NCBI GenBank assembly: GCA_963966185.1
Contig: CAWZYM010000020.1
Location: 1,020,001-1,084,000, forward strand
Direction of reading: 5' to 3'
Source: Rhabditoides inermis
Taxonomy: Eukaryota; Nematoda; Chromadorea; Rhabditida; Rhabditidae
DNA length: 64,000 nt
Part shown: in pieces, positions 62,837-64,000 of the stretch
Position numbering within the stretch: position 1 is the stretch's first letter
How the letters are laid out: every line of letters starts with the position of its first letter
Position numbers and translations under genes: made by a program
Notes under the pieces: generated by a model
What the model was told of the DNA's origin: nothing
Database searches by the model: none
What the model saw: only the letters and a program-made list of their open reading frames with translations

Positions 62837-64000
62837 TTAGTCTAGTAGCTGTCCCTTGTCGATGCACTCTTGCACCCATGTGTGGTGCACGAATACCACG
62901 TCTTCTCGGAATAGAGCCTGAATGATTCATGATTCATGCAGCACACCTCGTTGCCTACCTTGAACTGCTCCACATTGTCCTCGTCGACTCCTTCGGGGAC
63001 GATGGCGTGAGTCGCCTCCATCAACTCGCCCTCCTCATCCACCGTGTACCCGTCGTGCACATTGATCAGCGCCCTACAAACACGCCTCTATCCGTCTGCC
63101 ACTATACTGTCATCTCACCCACCTCAGTTTCACCTGCATGTCGTAGTCGAGATCCCAGATGGACACTGTCTGTCCGTCGAAGATGCGGCTGCCCTTGAAC
63201 CGATCGCGGCGGTCGGCCGTGAGGGACGGGCCTGCCGCGAGCTGCTGCCAGCGCGTGTCCGTCGTCGCCACGCGCCCCATCCTCCCCGGTGTCTTCTTCG
63301 CCTTCACCGGCGATCCCTCGGGAGTGTCGTTCTCCTGCTCGTCATCCTCGTCCACGTCCCCCTCACTCTCCTCCTCCGAGTCTGCCTCCTCCGCCTCCCA
63401 GTCCTGCTCCTCTTCGCTCTCGCTGCTCTCGCCAGACGACATGTCACTCGCACTCTCCTCCTCATCCTGTAATCTCTATCATCTCCCTGCTCTCTCCCAG
63501 TGTCCTACCTCAGTCCTGTCCTCCACCACCTTCTTCTCCGGCCGCCGTCCGCGCAGTCTCTTACCGTTCACGAAACGCGCCGGCGGCGACGGGCTGCGGT
63601 TGCGCGTAGCTGAAACCATCTCCATTCCCTCTGCTGTCACTCCAGCCCTACCCAGTGGTAGTCTAGCGAGAGGCGGCCTGGGAGTCTTGGGGGCGGCGAC
63701 TGGAGCGGCGGCCGGCACAGCGGGCGTGTACAGCGGCATGGCGGGCCGGCGGAAGTGGTACACGAACACGCTCACTCCCTGGTACACAAAGTGCTTGCGC
63801 AACAGACGCTCGATCTGGAAAATATGCGAATGCGTGAGTCTGACATCTGCCTCCTCACCACATAGTCCCTCAGCTCCCTCTGCCTCTCCCCAATCCGGGG
63901 CATGTGTATGGTGGCCTTCTGGCGTCTCGCCCAGATGGATACTCGTCGAAACGCCGTCTCCAGGTCGGCCACCGAGATCTCGCTGCGTCGCTCGCACGGC
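62837..64000 (-). CDS. macro-domain (ALC1/CHD1L-like) C-terminal part fused to a BRCT domain, partial
   Basis: The 5' part lies beyond the right edge. The first visible exons read DLETAFRRVSIWARRQKATI, HMPRIGERQRELRDYV, then IERLLRKHFVYQGVSVFVYH, which follows the C-terminal end of the CHD1L/ALC1 macro domain (A-x-x-HLPRIG ... ERLIRKHL-x-x-x-GI-x-x-x-x-Y). A Pro/Ala-rich and basic linker (KRLRGRRPEKK) and a very acidic Ser/Glu stretch follow (about 63370-63470). The C-terminus GSRIFDGQTVSIWDLDYDMQ, ALINVHDGYTVDEEGELMEA, THAIVPEGVDEDNVEQFK, VVFVHHTWVQECIDKGQLLD has BRCT order, with TH before the middle strand and the WVxECI helix. Stop at 62837. Probably a chromatin/DNA-damage protein reading poly-ADP-ribose and phosphopeptides. 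Whether an SNF2 ATPase precedes it cannot be seen. Confidence 0.75.

Overview
The window is nuclear DNA of a nematode, most likely of the rhabditid/diplogastrid type. The evidence is two cuticle collagen genes with the nematode N-terminal domain, a nematode-style serpentine receptor with a decayed sister copy, a TWK-type two-pore channel, many introns of only 40-50 bases, and splice-acceptor-like TTTCAG or TTGCAG right before several start codons, as expected for spliced-leader trans-splicing. Introns and spacers carry a very high density of (GA)n/(CT)n tracts. I cannot name the species.

Layout. 1-5.2 kb: two tandem cuticle collagens on the minus strand, separated by 3.2 kb of repeats (a perfect 124-base inverted repeat, tRNA-like heads, foldbacks, a promoter-like CCAAT/GC-box block). 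5.2-7.8 kb: no gene, one TIR element. 7.8-17.7 kb, minus strand: an unrecognised coiled-coil protein, a TRPA-like channel with no visible ankyrin repeats and a LINE fragment in one intron, and an unrecognised repeat protein. 17.9-28.7 kb, plus strand: msh-5 (meiotic MutS homologue), a K2P/TWK channel with two non-canonical selectivity filters, and a secreted acidic/basic protein. 29-33.4 kb: a serpentine receptor pseudogene followed by an intact copy. 33.6-35.4 kb, minus: a second, rhodopsin-like receptor. 35.4-42.8 kb: no convincing gene, rich in microsatellites. 42.8-51.7 kb, plus: a secreted Thr/Pro-rich protein and an unrecognised conserved-looking protein. 52.1-64 kb: a compact housekeeping block: rab-27/aex-6 (-), a weak membrane-anchored ORF (-), vps-28 (+), eipr-1 (-), TMEM161 (-), a small basic protein (+), and the 3' part of a macro-domain/BRCT protein (-) that runs off the right edge.

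How the genes relate. Most are unrelated neighbours, as in any nematode arm. Three (rab-27, eipr-1, vps-28) belong to vesicle or endosome traffic: dense-core vesicle release, EARP/GARP-linked sorting and ESCRT-I. eipr-1 and TMEM161 are in the same orientation 428 bases apart and may be co-transcribed. The accessory features most worth attention are the K2P filters, the TRPA-like gene without ankyrin repeats, the macro+BRCT fusion, the exon-phase-matched repeats of the 15.7-17.7 kb gene, and the foldback/inverted-repeat family at 1.3 kb with a related module inserted in the receptor pseudogene. All gene models were spliced by eye; exon junctions are consistent in phase unless stated.
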